The notes: a model not told the origin generated them from the sequence alone. Positions 23,725 to 37,062 are shown, numbered from the stretch's first letter. The stretch is 64,000 nt of DNA from Monodelphis domestica (GCF_027887165.1 NC_077229.1:203290322-203354321), one strand, 5' to 3'. A program made the numbers and translations.

Positions 23725-25600
23725 TAAAGATGTAAAAAACAGTTCAGTCCACCCTGATTTGATCAAAATCAGAAGTTCTGAGTCATCCTAGTATCAGTAA
23801 AAACATATGAAAGACCATTGCTGTTACTAAATGAAACCACAGAAAGATTACTGCTTATTCTGAAGTACTACATAACTATGAGTTACTTTTATTACATGTG
23901 ACCTCATACTTACAAAGACTACAAAAACATTTTGGTGCATATAGGAAATTTTTGTCTTATGTCAGCATTTTGTATATAGCAGGGCTATAATCAATGGTTA
24001 TTGATTAAGTTCTCAGTTCTATGTAATTCCTATATTTTCTATTGAAGAATTATTCCTGTTACCCCATTCCTAGATCTTGACATCCTCTAAATCTCTTTGT
24101 ATCAGTTAAAATTTAAACTCCTTAACATTTTTTTTTATTAAAAACTTTTTACAGTCTCAATCTGATCTACTTTTCCTTCCAGGACACTTCAACCAAATTT
24201 AAACTGTCATGGCTTGTCAGTCAGTCTAGACTTTGCTCTTTGTTAGCCATCAGAGCCAATACTTCAATAGAATCAAAGTAGTTCAAAGTGAAAATAAAAG
24301 GTAAATGGAATTTGAATAAAGGCCAATAAACTTATTCCTTGTCAGTGTCTTTTCTTCCCAATGTTTGATTGATCATGAAACTAATCTAAATATATTTTAA
24401 TTTTACATGTTTTATCACTACTTTTGCAATTTGAAAAGGAAACTATAAGAATCTTTTAAATTAAAATAATTTAATATTTCTAACTAATATTTCTATGCAG
24501 AAATCCAATTACTTCATATACAGAAATTAGTCAATCAACAAACATTTCTAGAGTTGCCACTACAAATAAATCAATTAATTTCTCTAGAAAGATTTTTTTA
24601 AAAGAACTAGAAATACAAAATTTATAAAATATTTGGAAGCTAATGTACCATGGGACATTCACTATTTAAATACAATTACAAGACATTCCTTGAAGTAATT
24701 AAGAATAGTAAATAATTTTAAGGACATGCATTGCTCATGATTAGGCTTTCCTAATATAATAACAATGACCATATTGCTTAATTTAATTTATATATTTTGA
24801 CTTATACCAATCAAACTACAGTGGAACACCTCATAGAGTCAGACAAAAAAAGCTCAAAATTCTTTTATAAGAACAAAAGATCTAGAATTCAATAGCCTAA
24901 AAACTATTGCATTGTAATAATAGATGACAAGGGAATGAAAGAGGTTTAGATGAAACTACTCAAATAGAAGAAGATCTATGGAAGAAAAAACTAAAACTAA
25001 AGGCAAGAATAAACTAGATTATTAATGCTGAATGATAGAGTTGATAGTATGACCAAAACGCTATGTGCAGAAAGAGATAATGCTTTCCACACTTCCCTTA
25101 AAAGAAGAAGAATGAAGAAGAGGAAGAGGAGTATGAGGAAGATAAGGAAGAGTAAGATGAGGACACTGGCCAGATTCTAGGTCATGACCCTTCTCTTGTC
25201 AAGGAATTCATTACCTGAATCATCAACTTTATTCTCCATCTTCTTCATCTCACCCTTGGGTTCTTGAATGTTCATATTGATATCCCTTCAAACACAATGG
25301 TTTTCAGTTCATAAAGCCTCCTCAATCCTTATCTACATTCTACCATGTTAATTATACTTTTAGAATTGATGATCTCTCAAAACTTGCAACCTATGGGTTC
25401 TCTAACTTAAAATTTTCTTCTTGACGACTACAAAAAGAGCTGTTATAAATATATTGCTGCATATGGAGACATTTTTGTCAATAACCACTATAGTGGAATC
25501 TCAAAAAGGTAAGGATATTTAAACTACCTTATTTGCATAACTCCAAATCACTTTCCATAAAGATTATACCATTTCAATATCCCACCAAAAATCCACTGTA
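23725..25600. other. intronic stretch, nothing certain
   Basis: AT-rich, with a short AAGAAG/GAGGAA purine run near 25100. 25430-25600 faintly resembles a L1-type 3' region, not enough to call. Confidence 0.35.
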
Positions 25601-25604
25601 ACTG

Positions 25605-26640
25605 GATCATGAAGTGGATAGAGAAATGGACCTTGACAGGGGAAGACCTAAATCTAGATTCAGCCTGAGACACTTATCAGCTGTGTGATCCCCTCATGAA
25701 TTCCTTAACCTCTATTTACTCACCTATAAAGAGAGTATAGATAATAGCATCTATCTCCCAGACTTGTTGTGAGGATCAAATGAAATCATAATTGTAATGT
25801 ACTTAGCAGAGTGCTGGTCACAAAGTAAGTGCTATACGCCTGGTGGAGTTATGAATTGGTCCAACCATTCTGGAGGACAATTTGGAACTATGCCCAAAGG
25901 ACTTTAAAAGGCTGCCTCCCCTTTGATCCAGCCATACCACTGCTGGATTTGTACCCCAGAGAGATAATAAGGAAAAAGATTTGTACAAAAATATTCATAG
26001 CTGTGCTCTTTGTGGTGGCAAAAAAATTGGAAAATGAGGGAGTGTCCATCAATTGGAAAATGGCTGAACAAATTGTGGTATATGTTGGTGATGGAATACT
26101 ATTATGCTCAAAGGAATAATGAGCTGGAGGAATTCCATGTGAACTGGAAAGACCTCCAGGAATTGATGCAGAATGAAAGGAGCAGAACCAGGCGAACACA
26201 AAGTCTGATACATAATGGCACAATCAAATGCAATAGAATTTTCTACTAATAGCAATGCAATGACCCAGGGCAATCCAGAGGAATTTAGGAGAAAGAATAC
26301 TGTCCACATCCAAAGAACTGTGGAAATGGAAATGCTTTAGAAAAATATGAGATTGATCACATAGTGTGATAGGAATATGATTCGTTTTTGATGAAAAAGG
26401 ATCAGTCTACTGCATAAAGGAACAGTCTACTGTTATTCTACTAAATAACACGGAAAAAGTTTTGAACAATGATACATGTATAACACAGTGGAACTGCTTG
26501 TCAGATTTGGTAGGGGAGAATAAAGAGGGGAGTGGGGATCGTGAATTATGTAACCGTGGAAAAATATTCTAAATGAAAAAAGGAAAATTTTAAATTTAAA
26601 AAAGTGTAAGTGCTATATAAATGTTAGCTATTATTAGTTA
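25605..26640 (+). mobile_element. MIR-type SINE split by an L1 tail
   Basis: Left part to 25824 (CAGCCTGAGACACTTATCAG, TGTTGTGAGGATCAAATGAA). Right part 26618-26640 (AAATGTTAGCTATTATTAG). GTAAGTGCTATA at 25825-25836 and 26606-26617 is the 12-bp duplication made by the L1. Confidence 0.85.
25837..26605 (+). mobile_element. L1C: 5'-truncated L1 3' end
   Basis: 769 bp. The last ~95 codons of ORF2 are open (to 26119: ELVQPFWRTIWNYAQ, PFDPAIPLLDLYPRE). A 3' UTR follows and an A-rich end (TTTTAAATTTAAAAAA), flanked by a 12-bp TSD. A textbook 5'-truncated insertion and younger than L1A. Confidence 0.95.
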
Positions 26641-27149
26641 GTCTTTTTCTTTACAACCCTGTAAAATTGATTCTTTGTAATTCTTTTCATTTTTTTCAGT
26701 TTTGGGCGAAATTAGAATGATTTTCAACAAAAGTAGAAAGCAACACATACATACATAAGCATATTGCAAATGAATATTCAAACAAGAGATACCCATTATG
26801 TTGAAGTGTTATGGGGTGTTATGGAGAGATACAAAGATGTCTAAGACATTGTCTTTGTATCTGCTTAATTGACCTTACCTTGAACACTCACTCATTTTAT
26901 CCATATTAAAAAAATAGGAAAAGTTTATCATTAAAAGTATATTTTGTTATTTTTCATGGAGAATGGATCATAGCAGAAATTAAAGCAGTTATATCCCAGT
27001 TCCATCATTTTACCTTAACTTCACTATGGACTAATTTATTTCTCTGTTACAAAAATGTTCAACTAAAAATAATTTATTCTAGAGGCAATGAATTCTAAAT
27101 GAAAAACTTAAGCTAACAAATTCAGTTCTGAGACTTTTATTTTTTTACT

Positions 27150-27278
27150 TATCAAATAATCAAATAAGCAGTCAGATAGCAAATTCAATCTTGTTTATTT
27201 ATATAGAGAGAGTAAGCCCATTGGCAGACTCCATCTTGTTGCCAATTTTCAAGAAGACATGAGGGGGAGGCTTGTGAG
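27150..27278 (-). mobile_element. LTR fragment, minus strand, related to 30758-30885
   Basis: Reverse complement of the 30.8-kb piece at high similarity by eye. Shared block AATAAACAAGATTGAATT contains the poly-A signal. Only the R/U5-like portion was recognised. Confidence 0.7.
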
Positions 27279-27738
27279 CCCATTGTACTAAAAGATAAAA
27301 TTTTGAACATCTTCATTTTGATTAGATCAAAAACTAAAAAGAAATTAAACATATATATGTGTGTGGAATTTGCAAACATATCTCTTAGAACAAAGACATG
27401 TTTGATAATTTCTAAACAGCTATTGTTCCTTCTTCACCCTAAATATAGCAATCTCTGAGTAGATACTGATCTTTGAATGTCTGTGATATTTTTCTGACAT
27501 TGAAGTATATAAATCAACTCTACTCCCACCCTCCTACAAAGCCTGTCAATCAAGGGCTCTGACTATTTTAGAAATGATCCTGTAGAGACAAACAACTTCA
27601 TAGGCAGATTGCCACTCTTATCTCTTTTCAGTAGCTATATTTTATACCTGAGGAAATTCATTCAGTTTTCTTAGTCTTCAAAGAATTATAGGAACATAAA
27701 TTTAAAACTGGAACAGATCTTAGAAAGTCCCTCTAGAC

Positions 27739-27965
27739 CAGGGGTGTGCAACCTTTTTCCCAGTTCCAGTACCCAGAGGGCAAATTCAACCTGTCTGTGA
27801 CCCTGGGGGATTACCCAAGAGAGTTGAAGCAGAAAGTGCTTGCTTTGGGCAGCTGGACAGAGGGGTGGGGCATGCAAAAAAAGTCCTAGGGCTCCAAGAA
27901 GAAGGAGACAAGAGCAGCTCCCTATGTTCTGCCTGTGGATCTGAGCCACAGCTTTGCCAAAGAGG
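27739..27965. mobile_element. hAT-like MITE (tentative)
   Basis: Starts CAGGGGTGTGCAACCTTTTT, a hAT-type terminus, and is flanked by CTCTAGAC / CTCTAGAT (27731-27738, 27966-27973), 8 bp with one mismatch. The right terminal repeat is badly diverged, so ends rest mainly on the duplication. Confidence 0.55.
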
Positions 27966-28439
27966 CTCTAGATGCACAGTTTTTTTTTTTACATTTAAGG
28001 GAAAGAGGACTGAAATTGTGAAATTATTGAGTCTGGACTGCTGTCTCTGTCACTGAATATTCAATTCAAAAACCATTAATTGAGCAATTAGTATAGGCAA
28101 GAGACTTCATATTTAGCAATGATTTGTTCCCAAACCCTTGAGAAACTAATTATTATAATAAAACAGAAAAAGTACATAAAAGTGATACAAACAAAATCCA
28201 GAGTTGTCTAATCTTGCCTATGAAAGTTCTTATACAACTTACTATAGATATCAATAACTTTTGTCCTAATCATATGGAAAATTATTTAAAGTATTTCCTT
28301 AAGCCTCAATATTACTAGAATTAATTGCCTTAGATATTTTAAGATAATAGGATATGAAAACTGAATGAAACTCTCTTTTATGATCAATGAGTGATTTTTA
28401 AGTTAATCAATCAAAAATTTAAGTACCCCTACTCAGTAC

Positions 28440-28864
28440 CTTACCAGTCACTAAGTATGGAAGTTCACAAGTCACATGATAGAGTAGGTGACAACTCCAA
28501 AGGTCACTGCCCTCTCCCACCCACAGTGCTAGACAAATTGAAAGACTGAGATTGGTTCCCATGATGTGGGAAAGGGACAGGAAGTGACATGGAAAAAGGA
28601 CTACAAAAAAGTCCTGAACTTCTTGTCCAGGGAACTTTTCCTTGAGGCTTCTCCTTTGGTGTTGTCCTTTGGAGGACAGCTCCTTGGGGCTTTTGGACAT
28701 TGACTTTGACTTGGAGCTTTGGGCCTTTCAACTGGAGGTTTTGGCTTTGGAGCTTCTTGGAGTCCGGGACTTTTTTGTTGGCTTCACTGCTGCCTTGGTG
28801 AGCTTAGCTCATATGGGTTTTTCTGCATTGGGAACTTACCTGGATCCTGCCCAGCTTGCTGGTA
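28440..28864. other. unassigned GC-richer stretch left of solo LTR
   Basis: Contains an imperfect CTTTGG/CTTGGAG-rich stretch (28630-28780). Together with 29681-29880 it may be an older LTR split by the solo LTR. Not recognised. Confidence 0.3.
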
Positions 28865-29674
28865 TGAAGATTGGATTTGGCTATCTCCTGATTGTAACAA
28901 TGAAGGTACTTAACTCTTCCTTTATTGGGAAGATTAAATTGTAATCCCCTCTCTATTTTTAGATTTTAATCCCCAAAGTGTTAACTCAGTATTTAAAGTA
29001 GATCTACCCATTTTAACTACAAGAACATGTGAACTAACCACAAAAAGGTGTTAACTAACTACAAAAGGTGTGAACACCCATTTCATACATTGAGTGGATA
29101 GTCCTGGAGAGTATCATCTGCTGTGATTGGTAGATGTAAAATTTGGGGGAGGTGACACAAGAGAAAAAGGTCTTTAAATAGAGGAAATAGAATCACACAA
29201 GGAGATATAGAAATAGATCTTCAGTCACTCATAGTTGGACTGGATAGAACAGTCACTCAGGCTTGGAGTGAAGAAGAGTCATTTGGAGGAGAGACCGGAA
29301 GAATCATCATACACTTGAGGAGTGACTGGAAGACAGACACTCAGACTTGGAGTGAAGACACTTGGCTGTGGAACTGGACCCCTGGAGGAGCTTGTGCAGG
29401 AGACCTCAGACTGCTTTACCAATGTGAGTGAAAGGCTGACTTAGTTTCCTTGCCTTTCTGGAGGTGTGACTCCTTTCCCCTGGCTGGGACTTAGAATTTC
29501 TACCTGACACTGAGGCAGCCAGAGCTCTCTCCCCTTTTCTCTCTTCCTTACTATCTTCCCTCTATTGTAAATAAAATACCATAAATTCCATTTTGCTTTA
29601 GTAATTCATTTTGGGATTTAGAAATTAAATCCCTGGAAACTATATTTTTCAGTCCAACAGCAATAAATTTAACA
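28865..29674 (+). mobile_element. solo LTR, same family as 1189-2023
   Basis: Starts TGAAGATTGG and ends TTTAACA, with a TTTAAATAGAGG TATA-like site near 29175 and TAAATAAAATA near 29569. Flanked by CTGGT at 28859-28863 and 29675-29679 (perfect 5 bp). 810 bp, with no internal retroviral sequence. Confidence 0.93.
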
Positions 29675-29959
29675 CTGGTGAGTGGTTAGGATTCCCACAT
29701 GGAGATTGGAACTCTATGGGGGAGCAAGCTTCATTTCATCAGATTAGCATTTAGGGTAGACTAGGCAGTCTCCTTACCTCTTTCCCTTCCACATTTCCCT
29801 CTTTTTACTAATATTTCAATTAAACAAAATTGCTAAAAGCTGCTAATAGTTTTCCTGACTTAAGGGATCATAATCAGTGACCACTTTTTTTTTAATAACT
29901 CTTATTTATCCCAATTTAAATCCCAATTTAACCATTATAATGATCATATAGTGCTAAAA

Positions 29960-30120
29960 GAGAACACAGAGTCCATCTAGACAGTTTTGCAGGTAAGTAA
30001 ACAGAGCCCCTGAGGAGTCCTGGATTTGACTAAAGCTACACAGGAAGTAAGCATCAAATATAGGTCTTAAACTCGGGCTCTTTAACTACAGAATCAATAC
30101 TTTATCCACTTTGCAACATT
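29960..30120 (-). mobile_element. MIR-type SINE, minus strand
   Basis: Reverse-complement MIR pattern: GTAAGTAAACAGAGCCCC, CTAAAGCTACACAGGAAGTA, TTTATCCACTTTGCAACATT. Confidence 0.55.
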
Positions 30121-30479
30121 GCCATTTTACTTATTAGTCAATAAGCTAAAAAGACTTATTTTTCAAGAATAAACACAGGCTAAATTAAAGAATTTGGGGA
30201 GAAATTATAAGACCATATGGGAAATAAGGCACAAATAGGAATCTTCCTGTTCATGGAAATCGATATCTATGTACACAGAAAATATATAATAAACAGAGTG
30301 AACTTGTGATCTTTGGATTTGTGACTATAATTCAGTGATGAGGAAAAGTTCTACCATATTCAAAAGGACCATATCTAATAGAAGTAGTAGGATAATCTTT
30401 TAAGTCAAGAAGATGCATGTGGAAATTTGCAAACAATAAGGGACATGGTATAGTATACAGTATCACAGAAAAGATATTT

Positions 30480-30885
30480 TTTGTATAATTTCTTTAGGTG
30501 TGTAATTTTGGGGGGACTCACACTTCTTAGATGGAGAAATGAGGGTTGAAGGCAGTGAGGAAAGGGTTGATGAAAATGGCTTCCCTCACTACTCCCTCCC
30601 GGAGTCCCTGAATTACTTGAGGAAGACAAATGGAGATCTCCCCTCAGTGAAGACTTGCCCCTTGAGGGCCAAGCTAGCCCTCAAGGATGACAGGAAAGCC
30701 TTCTTTATAAGGAGAGGTATATGGGACCTCAATACAGATATGTGCTGCTTTGGGGCACTCACAAGCGTCCCCCTCATATCTTCTTGAAAACTGGCAACAA
30801 GATGGAATCTGACAATGGACTTACTCTCTAGATATAAATAAACAAGATTGAATTCACCATCTGACTGCTTATTTGATTTAATTGT
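30480..30885 (+). mobile_element. LTR-like element, plus strand (approximate ends)
   Basis: Has a TTTATAAGGAGAGG TATA-type site near 30705 and ATAAATAAACAAG near 30837. The 3' 128 bp match the minus-strand fragment at 27150-27278. 5' end and target duplication not resolved. Confidence 0.6.
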
Positions 30886-31364
30886 TGATTGGGGCAAAGG
30901 GTTGAGGTAAGAGGGGTTCTAGTTGCCCTAAATCTCTTTTCTAAATAAAACTAATTACTGAAGTACAAGGTTTTCTCATACCCAGGGGAGAAGTAGAAAA
31001 AAGGGCTCACTGACTAGAGTCCAGTATCTCAATAATTCATGGAAATTAATGTCTTTGAAGAAATTAGGTTTCTTGACAGGAACCAGTAATGTTTAAACAG
31101 GAATCCTCAATATTAGAATTTCTGTCTGTGATAGAAATTTCCACAGGTGTCTTGAATGGCCCTAAGAAACAGTTCCTCCTTCCATTCCCTTCTGTGTCTC
31201 AGCCCTCAAGACCCTGCTCCTCAGGAGAATTTACCAGAAGTCCTTGTTCAGATCCCAACTGTCATTCTTGTTTCATGCAACTGTTGATCCTCAACATTCC
31301 ATTCACCCCCAATGGTTCTCTTTTCTACTCCCCATCTTACAGGTACATATAGACTCCTTTTCCT

Positions 31365-31555
31365 CAATTCAAATTTGTCTTCAGACTTATTTACTATTTG
31401 ACTGTGAGCAAATCATTTAACCTTGTTTGTCTCAGTTTCCTCATCTATAAAATAAGCTGGATAATAAATGCTGCAATCCTCCAGAATCTTTGGCAAGAAA
31501 ATCTCAAGTGAAGTAATAAAGATTTGGACACAACTGAAAAACTGAATAACCACAA
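31365..31555 (+). mobile_element. MAR1-type SINE
   Basis: CTCAGTTTCCTCATCTATAA, CTTTGGCAAGAAAATCTCAA and GGACACAACTGAAAAACTGA: diverged MAR1. Confidence 0.7.
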
Positions 31556-31564
31556 TTCAAAATG

Positions 31565-31850
31565 GGATTTAGCATGGTGTATTGGAAAGTGTATTGCCAA
31601 ATGAGGTTCAAAAGAAATCCCTTTTTGCTGCTTAGATTCTATGATTCTGTGATCTGGAATAAATTCTAGGGTCAGGAACATATTAGCTGAGGAAAATCAA
31701 CCAATTAATTTAACCTACATAAGCCTCAATTTCCTCATTCATAAGACAGATGATAGCATTTGACACTACCTATATGAGTGGGATTGTAATCAATATTAAA
31801 TGAGATAATGGTTACAAACTTCTTTGTGCTTATAACTATTTAGATGTTGA
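31565..31850 (+). mobile_element. MIR-type SINE
   Basis: Diverged core AGCCTCAATTTCCTCATTCA and TAAATGAGATAATGG. Confidence 0.5.
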
Positions 31851-32092
31851 CGTTCAGGTGTTTCAATGATGTCCAATAATTCACAACATCATTTAGAGTT
31901 TTCTTGGCAAAGATACTGGAGTAGTTTGCCATTTTTTTCTCTGCCTCATTTATACATGAGGAAATTGAGGCAAAGAGGGTTAAATGACTTCCCCAGGATC
32001 ATACAACTACAAAGCATCTGAGACCAGATCTGAACTCAGAAAGATGAGTCTTCCTGAACCTAGCATTCTATCCACTAGACCATCTACTATAT
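31850..32092 (-). mobile_element. MAR1-type SINE, minus strand
   Basis: CTTGGCAAAGATACTGGAGT, TTGCCATTTTTTTCTC, TGAGGAAATTGAGGCAAAGA, and a right end ATTCTATCCACTAGACCATC. Confidence 0.82.
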
Positions 32093-32099
32093 TGACAAC

Positions 32100-34885
32100 C
32101 ATTGTAAAACTTATTCATCCATAAAAGGAAAAAATAAAAAAGACATGAAACAATCTATCATTCTAAAAATGAATTATTTTAACTAGAGAAAAAGAGAAGT
32201 GATAATCCTCTTTAAAGAGCTCTGGGATGCTGTGTTCCCTACTTGTTAAAGTTTGGTCCCACACATTGTAACCTTTCTAAGCAATATAATATAAAATCTG
32301 CTTAAGGTATTGATTAGTATTAATCTTTGTGGTAAAATGTCCCGGATCAATGATAGTGGGAGTGAGGTGGTGACTTAAGAAGTACACACATCAAATGATC
32401 CAATCTATGTATTATGGCACATTGAAAAAATGAGGTCTGTAGCCTCCCTTTTGCAATGGTTTTGAGGTACAGAGAACTTCAAAAATCCAGGGAAAATGGT
32501 GATAGCTTGAACCCTGGAGGGGACATGGGATACCCAGTAGGGAAAAAAATCAGGGTTATAGAGTTCAGGAAACATGTTACATTTCATGGTACTGCAGAAT
32601 GTAGCAATAATAACAATAGTAACATCATTAAAGTTTAGGTTTTAGTTTTTCTATTAATACTTTTTGCTTTGGGTTATTAAAAGCATTACAATTCTCAGAC
32701 ATATACTGACATTCAGAAAATAACCTCTTGGAAAGTGTTGGGTTCATCATATTTTAAGAATTAATACTTTGGGTCATGTTAATCAGTTTCTGAAATATGT
32801 AGTTTTCAGAAAGCACTTCAGGGAAAAAACTGTGGGCATGACTAATGATGAAAAGAATATGGACTATATTATACACATACACACACATGAATTTGAACAT
32901 TACCAAAGCACTTTACCATCTTAAGTATTTAGGAAGTCTTAAATAAAAAATAAATTTTTTCTGTTTCACTGAAATTGGGCATCTTTTTTTTTCAAGCATA
33001 AAACTTCAAATGTATTAATTTTGTAGCTATATTTTAAAATGAGTGCCAGTACTGGCTAGATGACTATATGATAAGTGTCTTGAAACTTCAAGAAAAGGCA
33101 CTAAATTTTTCACAGTATTTGTGTTTCATTTTCAGTGTAATAAAAATATGCCACCTTTTTAATAATGAATAATAGATTCTCAGTTTGATTTACATGCATG
33201 GATTAAATGTCATGTTTGAAAAGTTGCTATTTTATTCATATTGGATTTCCCTCCAGTAAAACAAAATGGCACCCAGCTTCTACTATAATAATGATACCTT
33301 GCCACATTGATGTATAAAGTTTAACTGGCTCTGATATGTTTTTTTTAATATTCTACAAATCCAAGAAGTAGTTGCTTTGCAAGAAGGAACCCCATTGAAG
33401 TTCAAAAGATATAGCAGACATCTTAACTTCTTGTCACTTCCTAGGGCACAACATGTGTTGAGAATTTAGTAGATACCACTCTATATAGTGTATGTTTGTC
33501 AACATCATAGAAAACAGACTACTATTCCAAAATTGATGCAGCATATATCTATGATTCTGAGCCACTGAGTTTAACTCAAGAAGAATTTCTATTACTATAA
33601 CACCATTATTCTTTCCCTTGATAGGAAACGTACAGGTTAACCACCCATACATTTCACAGTGAGTTCATTTGGGAAGTCCAATACTGCCTTAAAAAATAAA
33701 ATGAATTATTTTCTACTTTATACCCAATATTCAAAATGGACAGAAATAATGAGACGAACATAGTTTTTTATTATTTTTATCAGTATAAAACAGATGAGTC
33801 TGGTATAAATTTATGCTTTTGGAAAAACATTATATTAATTCAACTGTACAAGTATTGAACAGATACTAATTCATATGTTCTTGGTAAAGTCCATTGCCTT
33901 ATTCTATGGATGAGTTAGATATTTTCTGGTGATAGAAGTATTTAAAAATGCCATCCTCTGAGATGATGCCCAAACATGATTAATGTCAAAGAGCTTAATC
34001 TAACTAAGATCCTTCATGGAATGAGCCTTGTTTCCAAAATAATAATTTTACTTCTTCTCCTTCATTACCTAGGTTTCTTGACCCTAATCATAAAGTGCTT
34101 CTGTTTGTTAAGTTTATTTAAAATACTTCCATTATGAGAAACACAAATTACCAACCCTAGTTTTAGAATGAAATAACAACAAAAAAGAAGACAAGACAAA
34201 AAAGGCTCAGTTAGTATACTTCAGCTCAAAGGCTCTCCTCCAATATTCTGGAAAAGACAATTTTGTACAAGGTAAATAAGGACCTACAGGAAGCATTTTC
34301 TCAACCACAGCAATCTATGGGCATGTCTGCTCTGCTGTCCAAGAGTATCTCTGGGGCTATTTTGGTGAGAGCAGCTCAGGTTTCAGGAGAAAAAGGTGTT
34401 GTGTGTGTTTTTTTTTTTCCTTTCATCCACCTGGGAGGGTACGTAGTGGTGTTCTTTCACAGAGGGAAGACAGAGCTCCAGAATTTATTCTTCCTTCAGA
34501 GTTTTTAATTGAGAAAATTGTTCCCAAGAGAAGACATTAGATAGCCCACCGAGAGTTATGAAAAAATAATGTATGTCACATTTTTATATTTTGTCTCTTT
34601 TCTCCTTCATATTTTATAACTGGCCAATAATCAAGCAAATATTTGTCAAGTATTAAGCACCTAAGTCCCAGATCCTTTGAAGATAAACAACTACTTTCTC
34701 ATAATTCCCCAATATTATATTTGTGAAGTTAATTTTTTGAACTCAGGTATATGAATTTAAGTTTGTTCTTATTCAACTGTATCTTATTCAACTCCTTCAA
34801 TTATTCTAGCCAATCAATACTTTTGGAGTTAGAACTGTCTTGTCTTCATGATGACCCCAAGCATGAGATGTTAATAATCTCTTAA
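32100..34885. other. 2.8-kb intronic stretch, nothing recognised
   Basis: No repeat with clear ends and no splice-bounded exon. The frame at 34263-34508 shows no splice context or homology I can see. Confidence 0.4.
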
Positions 34886-34889
34886 TGAT

Positions 34890-35405
34890 CTCTGCCTATT
34901 GAACACCCTCCTTTCTTTCAGACTCAACTCCTCTCTGTTCCCCATTTCCTCTTTGTTCCCCAGTTGAAAATGATCCTCCAATCCCACTTTGTTCACAACT
35001 CTCAACACACATGTTTTTGTAATTGTTTAAGCTATATCTGACACTTGGTGATTACATTTAGGATTTTCTGAGAAAAGATACTGGAGTGGTTTGCCATGCT
35101 TTTCTCCAGCTCATTTTATAGATACAGAAAGTGAAGTAAACAGGGTTACATGACTTGCCCAGCTAAAAAAGTATCTGAGTCTAAATTTGAGGCTAGGACT
35201 CCCTGACTCCAGACCTGATATTCTATCCACTGTGCCACCTTGCTGCCTCATGCATTTACCATGCTTTATTTTGTTTGATAGTAGTTTGTGCATGTCTTCT
35301 TAACCTAATTGTATCCAAGTTCCTGGAGGATAAGGACACTAATTTAATTATCATTTTTATTTCCCTTAGTACCTCACACAGTGCTTTTCATGTAGTAGAA
35401 ATATA
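34890..35405 (+). mobile_element. L2 3' end, split by a SINE
   Basis: L2-type end ACCTCACACAGTGCTTTTCA near 35370 and AAGTTCCTGGAGGATAAGGA near 35320. Pyrimidine-rich L2 body lies left of the SINE at 35022-35250. Confidence 0.55.
35022..35250 (-). mobile_element. MAR1-type SINE, minus strand
   Basis: AAAGATACTGGAGTGGTTTG, ACATGACTTGCCCAGC and ATTCTATCCACTGTGCCACC. Confidence 0.85.
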
Positions 35406-35689
35406 AGAAAACTTATTAAAAATGAGATCATGAATGTGAATATATTTTATTGTCAGCAAAGGGCTTTTCAAATGTAAAATTTAAGTATTACTTATACCTT
35501 TTGACCCCTCTTACCAGTCTGAAAAACCTATCTGCCAAACATACTACCCAGAACCCATTTGTTAGAGCCTGATCTCTGAAAAACTGCTTAATATTTCCTT
35601 TGTAGATTTGTATAGCTATTCTTTAGAAACACTAAATATTTTAGCTTTTCCAGGGGTCACTGTTTTCTTCTCTAAGAAGCTTCTTTATC

Positions 35690-35800
35690 TGAAGCTTCCA
35701 GACCTAACTTTATACTTAAGCATAGAGAGCATTAGTGCTCAGCATAGTGCCTTGCACATAGTAGACATTTAATGAATGTTTATTGATTGATTTCTTTTTT
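35690..35800 (+). mobile_element. L2 3' tail
   Basis: CAGCATAGTGCCTTGCACAT, AGTAGACATTTAATGAATG, and a TTGATTGATT end. Confidence 0.7.
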
Positions 35801-35809
35801 CTGTAATAT

Positions 35810-36795
35810 CCTGCTTCAAGAGAAATTGTATAGCAAGTCAGCCCTAGAACCAAGATGTCCTGTGTCACATATCCTGACTGTGTCCAAGTGTCCAACTCAG
35901 AACTTGAGCTTTAGAAAAAGTGCATCAATATAAGTAGTTTTCTACACCAATTACTTCTTTGATCTAGTTTCTATACCTATCCAATTCTGGGCCAAAATTA
36001 TATTATACATAACTGTCTCCTTGAGCACATATGTTATCTTATCTACCCCAACTAAGATCACTAACCTCAGCTAATTCTACAGACTGACAGATGTGAGTAG
36101 CCAGACAAGGCCCTCCACTTTTCTCTATTTTCCTTTCTCTTGTCAGTGAAGAATAAGCCAAAGCTCAGAATCCCAGAAGGAAGCAGTTAAGAAGATAAGC
36201 TGAAGTGACAACAAGAGTCCAACTGGGAAATCCAAAAAACAAATATGAGGCAAAAATGATAAAGAGTTGTGAAGTGGAGGTTTTTAGGTCAGGGTCAAGA
36301 AGAGTTCTATCTTTATGTGAACAACTCAGATTTGGGGAGGGTGGTTAGGATATATAATTGAGTTTATAGTGTGTTGTTCACCTTAGCCACTCCAAGTCCA
36401 ATGTCAGCTTTTTTGTTATTCTTTTGTCATGTGAGCATCTGTGTCTGTGTCATCTCAGGACCCAAATTTCATCCCTTCCTTAGGAGATTTCTCAAGGTTA
36501 TAGAAACAAAAATACATGGAGATATTATGCAAAGAAGCCTTGATTTATATTGGGTGCATGGCTAGAGGAGGGAATTGGAGTCCCATGTAAATCTCTCTGA
36601 CCTGGATCCCTTCCAGTCAACTAGGTATTAGAAAGCATCATGCCTCCAAGAGTAATACAGGAACTCTTGGATCATGTACATTTTCTGACTATCTACCAGC
36701 AATGTCAGAGACTAGACAGTGTACCATTGATTTTCATGGGTCTTCTGGTATAAGGTCCTAGTGGATCTTCATAGTCTCTGAAAGTTCCAAATAAA
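35810..36795. other. intronic stretch, nothing recognised
   Basis: Unique-looking AT-rich sequence, no frame or motif to report. Confidence 0.4.
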
Positions 36796-36799
36796 AGTT

Positions 36800-37062
36800 C
36801 ATCAAATCTTGTTGAATTATGTCTGATTCTTTGTGATCCCTTAGAAAATAGCTATCCATAGGGTTTTCTTGATGAGGACAACGGAATGATTTGTTATTTC
36901 TTCTTCAGTAGATCCAGTGAATCCTTTTGTGAGGCAATTAGAGGTTAAGTGACTTGCCCAGGGTCACATAGCTAGGAAGTGTCTGAGGCCAGATTTGGAC
37001 TGAGGTTTTCCTGACTCCAGATGCAACACTCTATCCCCTGGGCCACTTACCTGCTTCATCCA
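36800..37062 (-). mobile_element. MAR1-type SINE, minus strand
   Basis: AGGTTAAGTGACTTGCCCAG, GGTCACATAGCTAGGAAGTG, GAGGCCAGATTTGGACTGAG and a CTCTATCCCCTGGGCCAC end. Confidence 0.85.

Noticed and set aside
28642..28944. 100-codon Leu-rich plus frame
   Set aside because: Runs from unassigned repeat-like sequence into the solo LTR, across its target duplication.
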